This document shows positions 1 to 12,480 of a stretch of DNA of 64,000 bases, one piece after another. Positions within the stretch are counted from its first letter, which is position 1. Every line of letters begins with the position of its first letter. The translations under genes were made by a program, and so were the position numbers. The notes under the pieces were generated by a model. The model ran no database searches. It saw only the letters and a program-made list of their open reading frames with translations, and was not told the origin of the DNA. Source of the DNA: Bettongia penicillata ogilbyi. Taxonomy: Eukaryota > Chordata > Mammalia > Diprotodontia > Potoroidae. The stretch covers positions 5,968,373 through 6,032,372 of the forward strand of contig JAJHZJ010000061.1 in the NCBI GenBank assembly GCA_023548195.1. The letters run 5' to 3'.

Positions 1-1379
1 ATTGCTTTGTGCAGAAAGAATTCTCTTAAGTGACAATTATGTCAAATTTGTTCTTTTAATTTAAGTGGAACTCTTTTTCTTGTTACATTTTGATTTTATT
101 TATACCTTTTGTTTTTATGCCACTTGTGTTTTAATACATACTTTCCTCTACCCCACCCAGCAAGACATCTCATAATAAAGATTTTTTAAGAATGAAAAAC
201 AGTTCAGCAAAGCACACCCAACAACCCTAGCTGCCTATTCCTTCCACCCCCACCCCAGTTTGATTGTATATCCAAGGAACATTTATTTTTTAATGTTAAA
301 GCATAGTTTTTAAAGGATCCTGTCATTGATTACATTAACTGTTTTTTATTGACTTTAGTTTCTTTAAATTATTCCTTGCCGCATGTGAATTCTAAGAGGT
401 TGGAAATAATCATTACCTTTGTTATCCTCTCTCAGCACAGTAATCTCAGTAGGCCAGGTCTGCATTTTGCTTCTACCTTACTGTCACCTCTATTCCAATA
501 TCCTTCTTGGCTTTCCATTTATAGTTTTTTTCTTTAGACCTGTTTCTTTCAACTTCATACACTTTCAGGGAAGTAGTCTTACTTGTTCTTTTTGATCTTC
601 TCATTACCTCTTGTACAAAGCATCAGCAGTGATTAAAGTAATTCTTTCCTTTTTTTCCCTGTCGTATCATTGTGACAGGGAAAAAAAAGTTAAGAAAGTG
701 TGGCTATTAGACTTAAGCACAGAATATATTTCCAGGTACTTTTTGACATGTCATATAATTCATCATATAAAATATTGAAGGGAGAGTGAAGGAAATGATA
801 CAAACTTGTACCAATATTTGAAAAATAATTTTATTTTCATTCTTTGCTAAATCCAGACTGGCTTCTAGTCCCACAAGACTTTCTCATCTTTTGTAATTCT
901 TGTCTGTGTTTTCTTATAAATCTTTCCTAGAAGCCCCAATGTTCCAGAAGCTATACTTTGGTTCTTGAAGATACCACTACATCACTTGAGTTGTCCATCA
1001 TTTATATTTCATTTTTTGTTACGTGACTGGTTTTGTCTTCTTTTTTTGGTCACATGTATTCTTTACATATTTTGTTCCACAGATACATCTTTTGCTTTTT
1101 GGGTTACTTACGATTTGGTTGCTTCACAGATCTTTATGTTACATGATTCACAGTCATAGAGCTTCATTAGAATAATATTGATATTAAAGAAGTGAACTTT
1201 TATACCAACATATATTTATGTACTACAGTTTGGGATCATCAAAAGGAGTTTGCAGTATCATGATTTGCGGGATGAAGGAATGGTTTTCTGCAAGTCTCTG
1301 CAATCCACAAACCTCAGAAAGAGGAATTATCCGCCAAATATAATGTAACTAATCAATCAGCAATCTTTTTTTGTGCATC
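1..1379. other. AT-rich intronic sequence, no gene
   Basis: This stretch is AT-rich and has many stops in all frames. No exon of the N4BP2L2 P-loop region is visible here; I looked for a frame resembling the family segment that precedes exon A and found none. The only structure seen is the small hairpin at 650-687. It is inferred to be intron of N4BP2L2 because the first exon seen at 6076 begins in mid-codon. Confidence 0.6.
650..687. repeat. Perfect 14-bp inverted repeat with 10-nt loop
   Basis: Arm 650-663 reads tttttttccctgtc, and its exact reverse complement gacagggaaaaaaa is at 674-687. The spacer is 10 nt. It may be a small MITE relic or a chance hairpin; no function is assigned. Confidence 0.6.
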
Positions 1380-2205
1380 CACTATGTTCTCATTGATGAA
1401 AATACAAAAATCAAAGATTAAATAGCCCTTTTTCTCAAAGAGCTTAGGTTTTATTGAGGGGAGGAAAAGAAGGGGAATTTACATATAGAAGTATATACAA
1501 AGTAAATATGTACAAAATAAGTACAAAATAAATAAAATACAAATTGAATAACTCTAAAGTGAAGGAGTGCAGTAGCAGTTAGAAAGATCAGGGAAAGCTG
1601 CATGTGAAAGTGGTGCTTGAGTTCTATTCACTAGGCAAAGTCAAGGACAGGACGTTGTAAGTATATGGGCAGATTGTTAGGGCAGATGTGATAGTTTGAC
1701 TAGGCCATAGAGGGGGAAGGAAAGTATTATAAACTTAGGCCAGAGATCTATATTGGGACCCAGTTGTGAAGAGTTTTAAAAACTTTAAAAAAAAATAGGA
1801 GTTTATATTTTATTTTGGAGGCCATGGGGAGCCAGTGAAGTTGAGTGGAAGAATGTAATGGTCAGGTCTGTGTCTAAGGAATATTATTTTGTCAACTATG
1901 TGGAGGATAGACTGGAGAGGAGATTAAGGCAGAAGAACCAATTAGGAAGTTGCTGCAATAGTCTAAATGATGTCTGTATGAGGAAAGAGAAGAGTCTTAT
2001 ATTCAAGCAGTATTGTCCTGATAGAAATGGCAAATTTGGCAACTGATTGGACATACAGCAAGAGGGACCTGCAGAGAGAGGAGGATAATGATGAGGTTAC
2101 AAACTGGCAAGAATGTGAGAAAGGTGTTGCCTTCAAAAGAAATACGGAATTTTTGTAGAGGGGTAGTAGAAGGAAGAAGATAATGAAGGCGGAGTGAGTG
2201 GAAAG
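1380..2205 (-). mobile_element. L2 LINE fragment (minus strand)
   Basis: Read on the minus strand this matches the remembered L2 3' coding and tail sequence. Phrases such as 'gaggccatggggagccagtgaag' and 'tttggcaactgattggac' are reverse complements of L2 segments. The frames are heavily decayed. The element continues at 2360 after an inserted MIR. Confidence 0.65.
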
Positions 2206-2352
2206 TGTGCTAGACCTAGAGTTGCTTATTGCCTGTATGACCTTGGGAAAGTTACTCAACCTTTTCTGACTTCAGTCCGTCATCTGTGAATTGAAGGGTT
2301 AGACTAAATGTCTTACAGGGTGTCCCTTCCAGCTCTAAATTTATGATCCTTT
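2206..2352 (+). mobile_element. MIR-type SINE fragment
   Basis: It contains the MIR core pattern 'tgaccttgggaaagttactcaacctt' and an end of the form 'cccttccagctctaaatttatgatcc'. It lies between two pieces of one minus-strand L2, so it inserted later than the L2. Confidence 0.6.
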
Positions 2353-2359
2353 GATACTG

Positions 2360-2575
2360 ATTGTGTTGATCATGTTGCGTTTCAGATGTCTCTGGGACAT
2401 CAGGATGAAATGCCCAACAAGTTATTAGTGTTTTAAGGAAGAGGCAGAAGATGGATGTGTAGACTTAGGAGTTAACTCTGTATAAGAAGAGAGTTAAAAC
2501 CCATTGGAATTGTTGAGGTCATTAAGAAAGTTGAGGCTAAGGGGTTATTTACTCATAGGAAGCCTAAAAAGCTTA
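2360..2575 (-). mobile_element. L2 LINE fragment, continuation
   Basis: The segment with 'atgttgcgtttcagatgtctctgggacatc' fits the minus-strand L2 consensus just past the point where the 1380-2205 piece stops. The two probably form one element split by the MIR. Confidence 0.5.
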
Positions 2576-2739
2576 GCCTAGTTGTCTGTGGGGGGGGGAA
2601 TGGACAACAAAGGAGAGGCATTTGAGATATTAGGGCAGAAAACTAAACTCATGTGAGCTGAATATTTGACTTGCAAACTCTCTTAACCAGGAGAAATATA
2701 AAAAGGATTTATATGTATAATTGCCAAGAAGAGATAACA

Positions 2740-2885
2740 GTGTAGAGGGGATCTCAAAGGCCACTCAGACCCTTTCATGTTACATATGAGGCAACAGGCC
2801 TGAGGACATGAAGTTACTTGCTCAAAGTCACGCTGTAGTTAAGCAAAAACAAGTAATGAAGTCAGTATTGTGATGTTTATAGGTT
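2740..2885 (-). mobile_element. MIR-type SINE fragment (minus strand)
   Basis: 'atgaggcaacaggcctgaggacatgaagttacttgctcaaagtcacgc' is a diverged copy of the reverse-strand MIR core (normally 'gaggaaactgaggc...gtgacttgcccagggtcac'). Confidence 0.45.
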
Positions 2886-3719
2886 TTTGGGCTTTTTAAA
2901 AAGAGATTCAACTGAGGGATTATCAAAAGGTTAAGAAGAACCCAAGAAACTAGATATATAAGGGGAACTTAAAGAATCAGGAGAATTGAAGGAGGAAGAG
3001 CCAAGTTATAGTAATGTTTCAAGGATTAAATCTTATTGATGCCCCATAAGTGAGTCAGATTCTTCTTGTGGTAGTGGAAGAGAAGTTATATAAAGGGAAA
3101 AAGGGGAACTGAAGATGCACCCCTACCAGATCCATAAGTGAATAAAGGATAATACTTTCTTCAGACTTTAAACAATAAGAGTGAGAAAAGTGTGGGGAAA
3201 AGATAAAGACAGTCAAGGGAAGGCATTGTGATGAGGGGAGAGTAAAGGAAGAGTCTCAGCCCAGAAGGGGAAATGATTAGGTGGCACTGAAGAACATGCA
3301 TTTTGGGGGCAGGGAAGTATATGTCTGTGGTAAGAGACAGGACTTTGTAATGCACGTGAGCAGATCACTTTTTTAGAGAAGGTTGTACCTCCCAAGGACT
3401 GCATCTCATCCCAGGACAGAGAGATCCCATTCACCTCAAGGGAAGTTAGCATTGCGACTGGGGTGGGGAGATAGAATAGAGATAGGGGACAGTTTGGCCT
3501 TAATGGTGCTAAGTGATCCTGTTAAAGACAGGGAGCATGACTGAGGACACAAGAGTGGTTCCAGTCACATGACACTGCCCCATTTGACACTGCTCCCATA
3601 ATTAATTAATATTTCTCAGAACAAGGCATAACAGAAAATTGGGTGGATAATGTAAGAACAGTGAATGCATTAACATAGAGATGGGAAAGATGAGAAATAC
3701 TAGATTTTTTTTCTCCCCC

Positions 3720-4330
3720 ATCCTTAAAAAACCTTCAGTATTCCTACCATTCCCTCAAGCTATCAAACTGTCCTGTAGTTTTTTCTTGCTTTTCTTCACT
3801 CACTGATCGTATTGAACTGAAACTGCTCTCTCCAAAATTATTAATAATCCTTTAATTGCTAAATTTGTTAGCCTTTTCTCAGTAATCCTTAGTATTCCCT
3901 ATTTCCATCAGGTTTCAGCTCTACTGTCACATCCTGAATGAAGTTTTCTTATCCCTCCCAAATGTCTTCCCCTCAGAAAACACTCCTTAGACTCTTCACT
4001 TTCAATTCAGTGTCTTTTCACTGACACACTGGCTGTGCTCTGTGCCTGGAATGCTCTCTCCTCATCTCTACCTCCTGGCTTCTTTCAAGTTCAATTCAAA
4101 ACTCACCTTCCACATTCTTCACTCTCAGCTCCCAATAAGTGCTATCTCTCTGAGATTCCTTCTTATTTGCACTGGGTGTGTTATATATATGTATATCTTC
4201 CAGATCCACAGTAGCACAGTCTCTCATTAGCAGGTAAGCTCCTCAAGGGGGGAGACACTGGTTTTTTGCCTTTCTTTGTGTCCTAGTGCCTAGCACAGTG
4301 CCTGACACTTAATAAATGCTTATGGATGAA
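3720..4330 (+). mobile_element. L2 LINE 3' end
   Basis: The plus-strand L2 order is visible: 'ctccaaaattattaataatcctttaattgctaaat', 'tgcctggaatgctctctcctcatctctacct', then the 3' tail 'agcacagtgcctgacacttaataaatgctt' ending near 4322. An internal part is missing. No open frame remains. Confidence 0.7.
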
Positions 4331-6075
4331 GCTAGTGGTGGTGGTGATGATGATGAAACTGGTGTCACCTGTTGCTTTTATGGTCTTAGTCTTGCTGGAG
4401 AGACTGTTTACAAATCGAGTTATAGATAAAAGATACACTTGAGACACCCTTTTGTTTTTCCTTGGTGTACAGTAGGGCTTCTGTATCATGGACAGATATC
4501 CTAGCTGAACAGGTCTCTCCCTGCTTTATACTACATTTGAAATATTAACTCCGGGAATTGTTAAAGTGATTTCCATAATCCGACATGAAGAGAAGCTTCA
4601 AGGCTGTGTTTTGCTCTTCTGAGCCTTTTCTAAAAATCAGTAACAAAATGTTGCTTCCAAACTGAGTGACCATGTGGTAAGTCACTTTAGCTCCCTGCCC
4701 TGATCCTCTCATCTGTAAATAAATAATCTCTAATGTACCTTCTGGTTCTGAATCCTTTTATTCTAAACAAGTATCAGAGGGATCTTAGATTTTCACACTT
4801 TTCATTCAGGTGGCTGTGAAGATGTGATTTGTTGTAAAAAAAAAAAAATCAGCACAGTTTGCTTGTTCTTTTTTCAAGTGTTAATTGAGGATGTTAGTTC
4901 ATGGAGAGAACAATTTTATACAGATTTTTTTAGAAGTGAGGAAGGAGTCAGTAGTTGCTGATATCTACTTGTTCTTTTTTTTTTTATTTTTTATTAATAG
5001 TGCTCTCTGATCATTTGGAATCTTCCTCTCCTTGAGATATTCTAAGAATTGATCCTTGAGTGCTTTTAAAATTGTGTCCACTCTAGCATGGATTTCTTTG
5101 TGTATTTGCTCATTCTGGCCCTTCCTAATTTCATTTGCTTAAATACAACTAAGAGATTGCTTCTTCACAGACCTCGCAGAGTCTAAGTATGTTAGTCCAA
5201 CTGTCTTTGAAAATAGGTCCATCAAAACATCAACAGATATATTCCATCTATTTGTTTATTTCTGTTTGTTGTCATCTTTTGAGATTCAAAGGAATCATCT
5301 ATTTTAGCTGGATTTCCAACCATATTATCTCCTAATTTTTCCTCAACTGTTTGTTTTTTAAAGTATCAAATTATTAAAGTGATTATTAGCATTCCAGTAA
5401 ATTTACTTTTCTAATATCAGTAATTCAAAATTTCAAAAGCACTAGAACTATATTACCTTCTTTTGATATTACTAGGACAGCTTGCCTTCCTGTTAAGCAT
5501 GAGAAAATAAAATGAGGGTCCTAATCATGTAGTGATTATATAAAGCTATAGAATTTCTGGTTTTCAATCTTTGAATGAATCTTTTCAAACAATTCAGTCT
5601 TATAGAGGAATTTTTAGTTCATTTAACTTAAAATGGAGGAAGAACTATTGATTTTGCTTAAAAGTATAAAAATTTTCACATTACTGAATTGTCAGTGAAA
5701 CAATTCAATAGGCATTTTATTTACAAAGGATAGTTTTAGGTTAGAGTTAAAATATTAAGGTTTTTGTTTCTGTCCAATGGATGATTTTAAGTAATGTGTT
5801 TCAAATATTTGGAATAGCATCATGAGAGTCCTAATAATGTTCAATTTTTAAATTGGCATTTCATAAGCTGCAGAAGATTAGATTTCAGTGATAATTAACT
5901 TTTTCCTGTGAATTGCTGTACGGTTTTTAACTGTTGCATCTAAAATGTTATATAGATGGACTGTCTTAATGTCAATTTTTAAAATACAAAAATCTAACAC
6001 TTGGTATTCTGCCAATCTTTAATATATAAACAAGCTCTGTTTTTTAAAATTGTAAACATTCTTCTCTTTTTATAG
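4331..6075. other. Intron just upstream of exon A
   Basis: AT-rich sequence with a short (gatgat)n tract near 4345 and a decayed MIR at about 4665-4765. The last bases, tttttataggag, form the acceptor for exon A. No other feature was seen. Confidence 0.55.
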
Positions 6076-6259
6076 GAGGAATAAACATGGGGTGTCTCGT
6101 GAAAAGATTGCACAGATGTTGGATCATTATGAATATAAAATGTCCATCTCTATTGTAATGAATTCAGTGGAACCTCCACATAGAAGGTCTGAGAGACTTC
6201 GAAGACAGAGGTGGGGAGGCTGTGTAGACTCGTGGAATCACTTTGATGTTGCAAAATAA
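6076..6259 (+). CDS. N4BP2L2: N4BP2L2 exon A, including short-isoform terminal end
   Basis: The acceptor AG is at 6074-6075. The exon opens with the last base of a codon (phase 2) and then encodes RNKHGVSREKIAQMLDHYEY, followed by KMSISIVMNSVEPP and RQRWGGCV, ending at TAA 6257-6259. This matches the C-terminal end of the P-loop (polynucleotide-kinase-like) domain of the N4BP2 family, and the ...QRWGG tail is as remembered for the short human N4BP2L2 isoform. The Walker-type exons lie upstream of the window. An internal donor at 6210/6211 splits the exon in two: bases 6076-6210 (135 nt) are shared, and 6211-6259 belong only to the read-through form. N4BP2L1, the neighbouring paralogue in mammals, is the main alternative, but it lacks the following large exon. 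Family knowledge: N4BP2L2 (PFAAP5) has been reported to act with GFI1 and neutrophil elastase in transcriptional control. Confidence 0.88.
6205..6218 (+). promoter_or_regulatory. N4BP2L2: Alternative 5' splice site inside exon A
   Basis: 'gacagag|gtgggg' gives a GT donor after 6210. The exon stops after two bases of an AG- codon (phase 2). The first base of the exon at 38024 is A, completing AGA (Arg), and it then reads EENLKKTGQKPRK. The phase match supports direct splicing over 6211-38023. Skipping the donor gives the short isoform that ends at 6259. Confidence 0.8.
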
Positions 6260-7019
6260 CTAATATTCAGTCTGCTTTCAACTAAAATGGGCTCGTGGCT
6301 TACCCTTAAAAAACAAATATTGAGACTTTCTGGAGGTTTTTAAATAGGTTCAAGTCTAATAAAAAAAAAGAACCATCATTACCTCACAGAGTTTGTTCCC
6401 GGAAAACTGTTTAAATTTTAAAATGTAAATAAAAAATAGTATATAAATTGTACATTATTTTTAATAATTTTTATTGTACTAATTTGGTTTTAGCAAAACA
6501 TCTGAATAGTGTGGTGTGAAACAGAATTCTTTACTTCAGTTGAATCTTAAATAATTTTGATGTCCAAAGTAGGAACCATTGAGCAGTTTTTAATAAGTTT
6601 ATTGTAAAAATTGGTTATAGATAAAGTATTTACTATTCTTCCTCACAAACAACTTGGAACATGCAAAACATAGCTGACTTGTTACAGTGTATTCTAATAT
6701 TTTATATGGTTCTCATCTCTTTATATGGGGAAAATACTGTTTCTACAAATGTGTCCACTGAAACATTTCTAAGTTCCAACCAGTAGATTTTAATTTTAAA
6801 AATAAATTGAATAGTCCCTTAGAATTGATTGTAATAAAATTTTGCCCTAGGGATATTTTGCTTTTGCCACTTTTTTTTTGAAATACGGAGCACCTTATAT
6901 TTCTTGAGCAACAGTTTTTATGTTGAATTAGAATTCCATCAATTAAAATTGTAAAATAACACTCTAAGTTAATATAATTCACACCTCTTAATTTCAGGCA
7001 AAGTCTAATAATCATGTAC
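6260..7019 (+). other. N4BP2L2: Probable 3' UTR of short N4BP2L2 isoform
   Basis: Unique AT-rich sequence follows the TAA directly. AATAAA hexamers occur at 6358-6363 and 6428-6433, either of which could end the transcript. More A/T-rich variants follow, so the true end is unknown. The minus-strand open frame in 6743-7015 has no recognisable product. Confidence 0.5.
6358..6433 (+). terminator. Candidate poly(A) signals AATAAA (two)
   Basis: AATAAA at 6358-6363 and 6428-6433 are 99 and 169 nt downstream of the short-isoform stop. Presence of the hexamers is seen; use is inferred. Confidence 0.45.
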
Positions 7020-7189
7020 AGAGCTAGAATGAACTGACAGATAAATGAGAAGGCATTTATAAAATGTTTACTATGTACGAGGTACTGTGCTTAAGCTCAG
7101 GATTTGAGTAAGTTCAAACTAAACATCGAGACCTTTTACGATCAAACACCACTAAATTCTTCCATCCCTAATTACTACCCCTTTATACA

Positions 7190-7350
7190 CACTGGAGGGA
7201 TCATTTAGTACAATCTTTTAATTTCATACTTGAGAAAACTGAGCCCCAGGAAAGTGAAGTGTTTTGTCCATCTAGCACAAAACTTCTCTCAAACAAGAGA
7301 GAAGATTCAAACCCAGCTTTTGGTCTCTTCATTCCAATTGCCTTTTCTAC
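7190..7350 (-). mobile_element. MIR-type SINE fragment (minus strand)
   Basis: 'ttgagaaaactgagccccaggaaagtgaag' followed by 'gattcaaacccagcttttggtctctt' is the reverse-strand MIR order. A short L2-tail-like piece ('ttactatgtacgaggtactgtgctt') lies just before it at 7060-7095. Confidence 0.55.
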
Positions 7351-10300
7351 TGCCTTTGTACAGTTGCCCTGGATCTTTTCTGTTAAGGTCTCCAGCAAGC
7401 TCCTTCATTATTCCCTTCAAATTTCCTTCAAAAGCAGTAAAATTTTTTAAAAGAAACCTTTGATTTACTGGTGTATAAAATGTGCATCCATGCAATTACA
7501 AACCTTTTATGCCATAGGAGGTGGTTTATGAGTTGCTGTGGCCAGAACAGTTTATTACCAAATGGCCAACTTCATATTAAAAAGCCCTTTCCAGCTTACC
7601 TAGCTTTGTCCTTGATCAAGTAGGGCAAATGACCTGTTGCTGGGTGCTAGAAAGGGCCCATCAGAGTTCGTGTTCCTCTTACATAGCACTAGGGCTTTAT
7701 AGAGGACTTGATGACACTGTACATTTATAATTCCCCTTCATATGTTCTAAGCATGTCATATTTAACATCCATTACCAATTAAAAACTGTCTACATCCTTA
7801 AAGCTTTTTTCTAAACCCAACATTCCCAGTTTCTGCACCCTTTTTTTTCTGCTGCTTTTTAAAATTTTGCCATTCTCTTAAACTTAGCCTCTCAGTTCTT
7901 TCCTCTTCATCACTTTTGCATCATAGAATTTAAAGCTAGGTGCAATATTGAAGCAGGCTTTAGGGAAGTTAACTCAGGGTTCACATATTTGTATAATTCA
8001 GTGCCATGTTTAGTTTTGAGTGAGTGTTACTTCACTCTTGTTCAGCATATATCTGTGTACCTGAATATATAAATACAGATATGTGCCAACTTGTTCCATA
8101 TTTTCTTTTTTCTCAGAAGGGTACTTATTATAATCTTATTCCCAAAATACCATATTTCTGAAGTACACTGTCACATACTGCAGTCAATAGAAGTGAGTCT
8201 GAGTTTCTGCAGGGAAGAAAATACAACTCATCTTTTTTTTTACAAACCTCGCTTCTGTTCCCTTCACCGTTTTTCTTAGGAAACAGAATATAGTAATCCA
8301 CACTTAGTTTTAGGAACAAGAGGCAAGTAACAGGAAAACAGGGTCATAGGGTATATCTTGTGATTACTATTGGTTCAGCCCCCTTTCCTATGATCTACTA
8401 TATACCTAATCTTTCAGTCTTTATATCCATGATACTCCAAAATGATCATTCAAAAATTCTGAAGCATCAAATAAAGATTTAATTACCTTAGTTAGACCAT
8501 ATATAGTAAGACCCAAAAGGGAATATATTTTTAAAGAAAATTTTTAGTAACAAGAGCCAAAGTAACAGTTTTTGGTAAAAACAAAAAAAAAATTATTCTA
8601 GTTAATTATGACTTTCCTTCTCACTTTCTGCATAGTAACTTAGAAAAGGATAGATAAGTGATCTGTTTAACTTAGGTTTCCAAATTAATATTTTTGGTGA
8701 TCACCTAACAGTGAAATAGTTAAATTATAAATATGAAATTTTTTAGGTTGTATTGACAGTATCTTTGTGGTCGCTCCCCTCCTTGCCCAGCAAAGTTAAT
8801 TAATTTATTTTTAATTAGATCATATTGTGTATTATCTCCCAGCACTCCCTGCCTAGCCTGAGTCTAAAATTTATAACAGACATCCTACTTGGATCATTTA
8901 TATTAGAGATTTGCTGCTATAAAGTTTACTCACAGTTCTTAGCTACATTTTTCACAGGTTTTATAATAAATGTTTGTGCCCCTGGGATAGACTGACTTGC
9001 AAGTTTTTTATTTGCCATAAATCCTGGTGGTATTTTTTTTTTAAAAGCAAAGAAAACAAACAAAAAAGCCCATTTGCATGGTCTCTCAAGTTGAACTTGG
9101 TTATATTTGTCTTTTTCCTTTGTTTTGAATTAATATTCTTTACTCCTTGTGCTATGCCTGCTTAACTGGAATCTTGGTCTTGTTTATAAACACTCTTTAA
9201 AATATTGTTTGCAAAAGACTGGGTTGTATTTTTTGTGGGCTGTTGGAGTTCAAATATTTGGAAGTAGATGCTGGTTAGCATGTCTTCCAATTAATGTAAT
9301 CTGTTTAGGATTTTCCATTTTCTACATTGGATTAAGCTTAGAGATCATGACTAGTTGGGGAACTATTGTTTGTTATTAGAGAAATGGCTGATTTTTTTTC
9401 TGATACTAGATTTGAAAATCTTTTCAGAATCATTAGTGATGTACAATTAGTGGAAAATGTTGAAGAAAAGTAGTTTTTTATCATTGCCGAAGTATCCAGG
9501 TTAGCCCCTTGAGTGATTGGTCACCAACTTGGTTGCATCTTGATCTAGTATGAAAGTATGCCTGAAGTAAGTATGTGTTCAGTTTTCTAAACCTGAATTA
9601 AATACTCAAGTAAAGTCAGTTGTCCCCAGTACTGTACAAGGAAGCAGTAGGTGGTTTTACTGTTAAAAAGCCATTCACATAAATTGAGAGCGAGTAGATT
9701 GGATTAATTTTCAAAGTGGGGTTCAGAGTGAGAAAATCTGATGCTCTTAGAAATTTACGTGAGATTTTTCTTCCATGTTTTTAATGAAAGTAGAAATTTC
9801 AGGACAAATAGGAGTTAGCTAGGAGTACGTTTATTACAATAGATAGGTCTTCAGAGAGGGTAGAACAGTGGCTACGTGAAACTGCCCTGACTTGTGGCCT
9901 TATTTTGCCTTTGGAAAAGAAATTCTTAAACATTTGGGTTCAAATTGTGAGGTGTTTTAGTTCAAAGAAATATTTGCTTTGGTGGTAGTGGATAATGCTT
10001 TTGAAGTGGATGCCTGAAAAATCTATTATCTCAGTGTCATAAGTCAGAAAACAAGTTGCATTTTATATCTACCATTTACACATAGACCAGAATGAATTGC
10101 ATAATTTAAGTGTTTAAAAGTGAGAAAGTACAGTTTTTCACCTGATCTAATCCTTGAGAGACTAAGAATGAAAAGTTAAAATACATAGCCCTTGGAAATA
10201 AAATTTCATGCTTCCCCTTGAATGAAATTATGTACACATCCTAAAAGGGAGGCAGTCAGATGCACTATAGCTGTTTCAGAAAAAAACATAAGATCAAATA

Positions 10301-12369
10301 GAATTTGAATCATCTATTTCTCATTAATTTAACACACATGCTTAGTGTAACTTTGCTTTAATTTTAGAACAACTTTGAGTCACATTGACTAGGTATCTAT
10401 TGAGTAACCAAGGCCTTAATCAAAGATTGTCTTTATAGTTGTGAATAGTCTCACATTCTTTCTAAAGTGGTGAATTAGAAAAATCTTTGAAAATATACTT
10501 TGAATTTTTAAAGATTACTGTTACTTTTTTTAAAAAATTCCCATCAATTAAAGAAATAAAAATAGCTTGTAGACCGTATTTTAAAATGTATTCTGGTTTT
10601 ATAATGGTCATTGAAATATATAGTTTGGAATATTTATGTTTAGAGTTCTAGTTGTCTGTGTAGATGTGGGGACAGGTAAAAAGTTTTTCCAAAGGTGATA
10701 ATTTTTGCCTACAACTTTGTCTTCCTCTTTCTTATTGTGCTCGTGATATCTTAGGTTTTCTCCTCTACTTCTGAGTATAATAAATTAATGGAACATTTTA
10801 GAAAAGGTTATATATCCATTCTCTTCCTTTATTCTCTCATGATCTGCCCTTACTCATTTCTCATTTTCCTGGTTTATTCATTACTTGCTTTTTTTTTTTT
10901 TTACCTATTATCACCTCACCATACTTCCCTCCTCCCCCATTTTCCCGTTCAATTTAAAATTTCAGTTCATTTTAGGAAATGTTTATATCAACCTTTGTTT
11001 CTCGACAAATTTCTTAACGATCCTCAGAACAGTGCTTGTGGATTTATGTGGTATCTGTTTGGAATGGACAAATAGACCTTAGGACCTTTAGATACTATAA
11101 ATCAAGATGTTGTATAGGAAAGCAGCTGAGGAAAAGGCAGAAGGTTTTAAGCCACTATTTAAATTTTGTTCACATCAGAAAGATCCCTCACAGCTTTTAC
11201 AGTGTAGTGATAAGGGTGTTTCTGATGAAGGATATTGAAAAATGATAAAGCAAAACAATGTTTTGGTTGCACCTGATTTATCAGCTATTTTGATCTCAAA
11301 ATGAAAGGATGGGGTAGTATATGGATATCTGAAGAGCCGTTAGGTAATCTCTTTGTCCCTTTGTACTCAACTCTGCTAATTGTACTTGTTTTATGAGTCT
11401 GGTGTTGGAGTAATGAATTATAGCAAAGCATCTAAGTGTATGGAGCTTCCTGACCTTCAGGCAAGCTACTGGCGTGGAAGTACTTCGTAAAAGGTTTTAA
11501 AGTCCTTTTAGTATATTGCTTATTGTTAGGAATTATGTACGCTTGGTTGATATATTGGAATAGAGGTAAAATATTTACAATTTTAAGCATACTTGTTTTG
11601 GTATTTTCTATAATCTTAATAAGTTGCATCTAATTTGTTTAGTGTTAAGAGATTGTTCAAATATGTGAGCTACCTATTACCTTTTAGTTTCATTAGTTAA
11701 TAGTCAATATTTCCTGAAATCTTAATTCTCCGCACCATTTGTTTGTACCCATCTTTTTTTAACTTTCATGATTCATCTAAATTTGCTGATAGAAGTCATG
11801 GAAATCATTTTCAGTCTGCCGAATATATGTAAAAATAAAGGTTTTTATGTACATATTTTAAAGAATTGGAAGCATTCTGTTGTTATTTACAACATTACTA
11901 TTGCAATTATTTCCTCTTAAAGAAAAAAGTTTTTTTATGCTTTTTTAGCTTCATACCATCACTAATTAAACCCAAAACTTAAAGAGCAATAAAATAATAG
12001 ACATTTAGTATTACTTTGTAAATGAGTAATGTGCAAGAATTCAGTATTCCTATTTTTATAAGAAAAGTATTTAAATGGTGTATGAAGACTTACTAGCTTA
12101 CAGTCAAGTGATTCCTTTAATTTTTATATGAAAAAACTACTGGGATAAAGCAAGTGATTTAACCTACTTGAGTTTTGTTTTTTCCTTTTAGTGCTTGGCA
12201 CCTATTAAGTAGATTCTTAATAAATATTTGTTGTCTACTTTCCACTACCAGATCAGATGTCTTTAACTGTGAACCTAGGAGACTTTTATCTTTAAGCAAT
12301 ATTTAAAGAGGGAAAAGCATTAACCTTAGGAATAGATTAAATATTGTTCCCAGTCTAGGAAACTGAGAG
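7351..12369. other. Giant intron, AT-rich, no gene recognised
   Basis: About 5 kb of AT-rich, mostly unique-looking sequence. All open frames are short and resemble no known protein. An L2-like tail ('gtgcttggcacctattaagtag...aataaatatttgttg') sits near 12190-12235. The T-rich ORFs at 8091-9379 and 10788-11245 look like chance. Confidence 0.55.
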
Positions 12370-12480
12370 ATATGAAAAATGTAGAATTACAGAATTTTAG
12401 GACTGGAAAAGTAGATCATCTCCCTCATCCTACCTCACCATTTTTACAGTTGAGGAAAACTAATTTTCACAAGATCATAT
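12370..12480 (-). mobile_element. CR1/L3 3'-end-like fragment
   Basis: 'ttacagaattttaggactggaaaag...catttttacagttgagg' follows the common pattern of reverse-strand CR1/L3 ends (cf. 51655). Short and diverged. Confidence 0.35.

Noticed and set aside
4331..6075. Possible upstream N4BP2L2 exon carrying the P-loop
   Set aside because: No frame with a Walker-type GxxGxGKS motif or the family segment preceding RNKHGVSRE was found; the preceding exon must lie before the window.
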